A stretch of 6,474 bases of DNA from JANNXQ01 sp038238555. GTDB lineage: Bacteria > Verrucomicrobiota > Verrucomicrobiia > Chthoniobacterales > Chthoniobacteraceae. The stretch spans positions 1 through 6,474 of the forward strand of contig JBBRXP010000259.1 of the NCBI GenBank assembly GCA_038238555.1, in the 5' to 3' direction. Position numbers and translations under genes: made by a program. The notes below the pieces were generated by a model, which did not search any database, was not told where the DNA came from, and saw only the letters and a list, made by a program, of their open reading frames with translations. Numbering within the stretch: the first letter of the stretch is position 1; each line of letters begins with the position of its first letter. Below, in pieces: positions 5,791-6,474 of the stretch.

Positions 5791-6474
5791 CGCGCGCGAA
5801 GTGATGCAGCGCGTCGGTCGTGCAGCCGCCGCGTTGCCAGCGCAGAAAGTGCGCGATCGCGGTGGTCGTGAAGCGTTTCGCCTCCGCCACGGCATCGCGC
5901 AGGGCCAGCCCTTTTCCCAACCCGGCGGCGATCGCGGCGGAATAGGTGCAGCCGGTGCCGTGCGTCGAGACGCCGGGCACGAAAGGCGCGGCGAACTCGT
6001 ACACCGCGCCGTCGGCAAAAAGCAGATCGACCGCCATCGGAGTCCGAAGATGCCCACCTTTGATGAGGAAGCTCACGTCGAACTGTGCCGTGAGTTCCGC
6101 GCCGGCGCGCCGCATTTCCTCGAGGTTCGCCACAGGCCGGCCCAGCAGCGTGCGCACTTCATCGAGGTTCGGCGTGATGAGCACGGCGAGCGGGAAAAGG
6201 CGCTCGCGGTAAAGCGCGATCGCATCCTCTTGCAGCAATGGATCGCCACTGCTCGCGACCAGCACGGGATCGACCACCACCGGCGGCCGGCGCTCACATT
6301 TTGCGAAGCACTCCGCGAGCGTGTCGCACACCGTCGCGACGATCTCGCGCGAGTAGAGCATCCCGGTCTTGAGCGCGGCGATCGGGAAGGCGTCGAAGAG
6401 CAGCCGGACTTGCTCCGCGACGATTTCCGGCGCGACCGGCTGGATGGCGCTCACTTTTCCCGGCACCTCGGCGA
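5786..6474 (-). CDS. thiD: ThiD, hydroxymethylpyrimidine/phosphomethylpyrimidine kinase (N-terminus beyond the window)
   Basis: ThiD phosphorylates hydroxymethylpyrimidine and then its monophosphate to give HMP-PP, the pyrimidine half of thiamine. It is a cytoplasmic ribokinase-fold enzyme. The 228 visible residues cover the family's later part: IQPVAPEIVAEQVRLLFDAF, ALKTGMLYS, VVVDPVLVASSGDPLLQEDA, LITPNLDEVRTLLG, FLIKGGHL and VSTHGTGCTYSAAIAAGLGKG. The last holds the catalytic-region GTGC; its Cys codon is at 5948-5950. About 40 residues at the N-terminus, including the Gly-rich GSDSGGGAGIQAD-type motif, should lie beyond base 6474. The GTG at 6466 is internal, since the frame stays open to the edge and the conserved region continues. 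The C-terminus (WQRGGCTTDALHHFARA) looks complete. It is convergent with gatA, and whether it is regulated by a TPP riboswitch cannot be seen here. Confidence 0.95.
   Translation of the reverse strand, partial: AEVPGKVSAIQPVAPEIVAEQVRLLFDAFPIAALKTGMLYSREIVATVCDTLAECFAKCERRPPVVVDPVLVASSGDPLLQEDAIALYRERLFPLAVLITPNLDEVRTLLGRPVANLEEMRRAGAELTAQFDVSFLIKGGHLRTPMAVDLLFADGAVYEFAAPFVPGVSTHGTGCTYSAAIAAGLGKGLALRDAVAEAKRFTTTAIAHFLRWQRGGCTTDALHHFARA

Overview
This is a GC-rich chromosomal segment with ordinary bacterial gene density: five complete protein genes, and one partial gene at each edge. The organism is probably a high-GC member of the Verrucomicrobia/PVC group. That is an inference. It rests on the lack of clear Shine-Dalgarno sequences, on an ABC-2-like permease of a type I associate with that group, and on dispersed palindromic repeats. 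No rRNA or other marker gene is present to prove it.

Layout. Positions 1-1077 (+) hold the C-terminal part of RecB: helicase motif VI at the left edge, then the RecB nuclease domain. Positions 1145-2851 (+) encode a 568-residue polytopic membrane protein resembling a fused-half ABC-2 exporter permease; no ATPase gene is beside it. Positions 2878-3504 and 3515-3916 (+) are two small genes in tandem. Each encodes a soluble coiled-coil region followed by one C-terminal membrane anchor, and I recognise neither. Positions 3917-4034 are an intergenic block made almost entirely of repeats. Positions 4035-4319 and 4323-5768 (+) are gatC and gatA, two of the three subunits of the tRNA amidotransferase GatCAB; gatB does not follow. 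Positions 5786-6474 (-) are the C-terminal part of thiD (thiamine biosynthesis), convergent with gatA.

How the genes relate. Only gatC-gatA is a clear functional operon. The two coiled-coil genes are probably co-transcribed. The rest are unrelated housekeeping or transport genes that happen to be adjacent.

The most interesting content is three different short repeats. A 55-nt near-perfect palindrome lies in frame inside recB and adds about 18 residues at the helicase-nuclease linker, much like the protein-coding palindromic elements known from Rickettsia. A composite block of heptamer and nonamer repeats, bounded by inverted ends, fills the space before gatC. A 27-nt palindrome supplies the stop codons of both gatA and thiD. 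I found no CRISPR array, tRNA, rRNA, transposase or phage gene.
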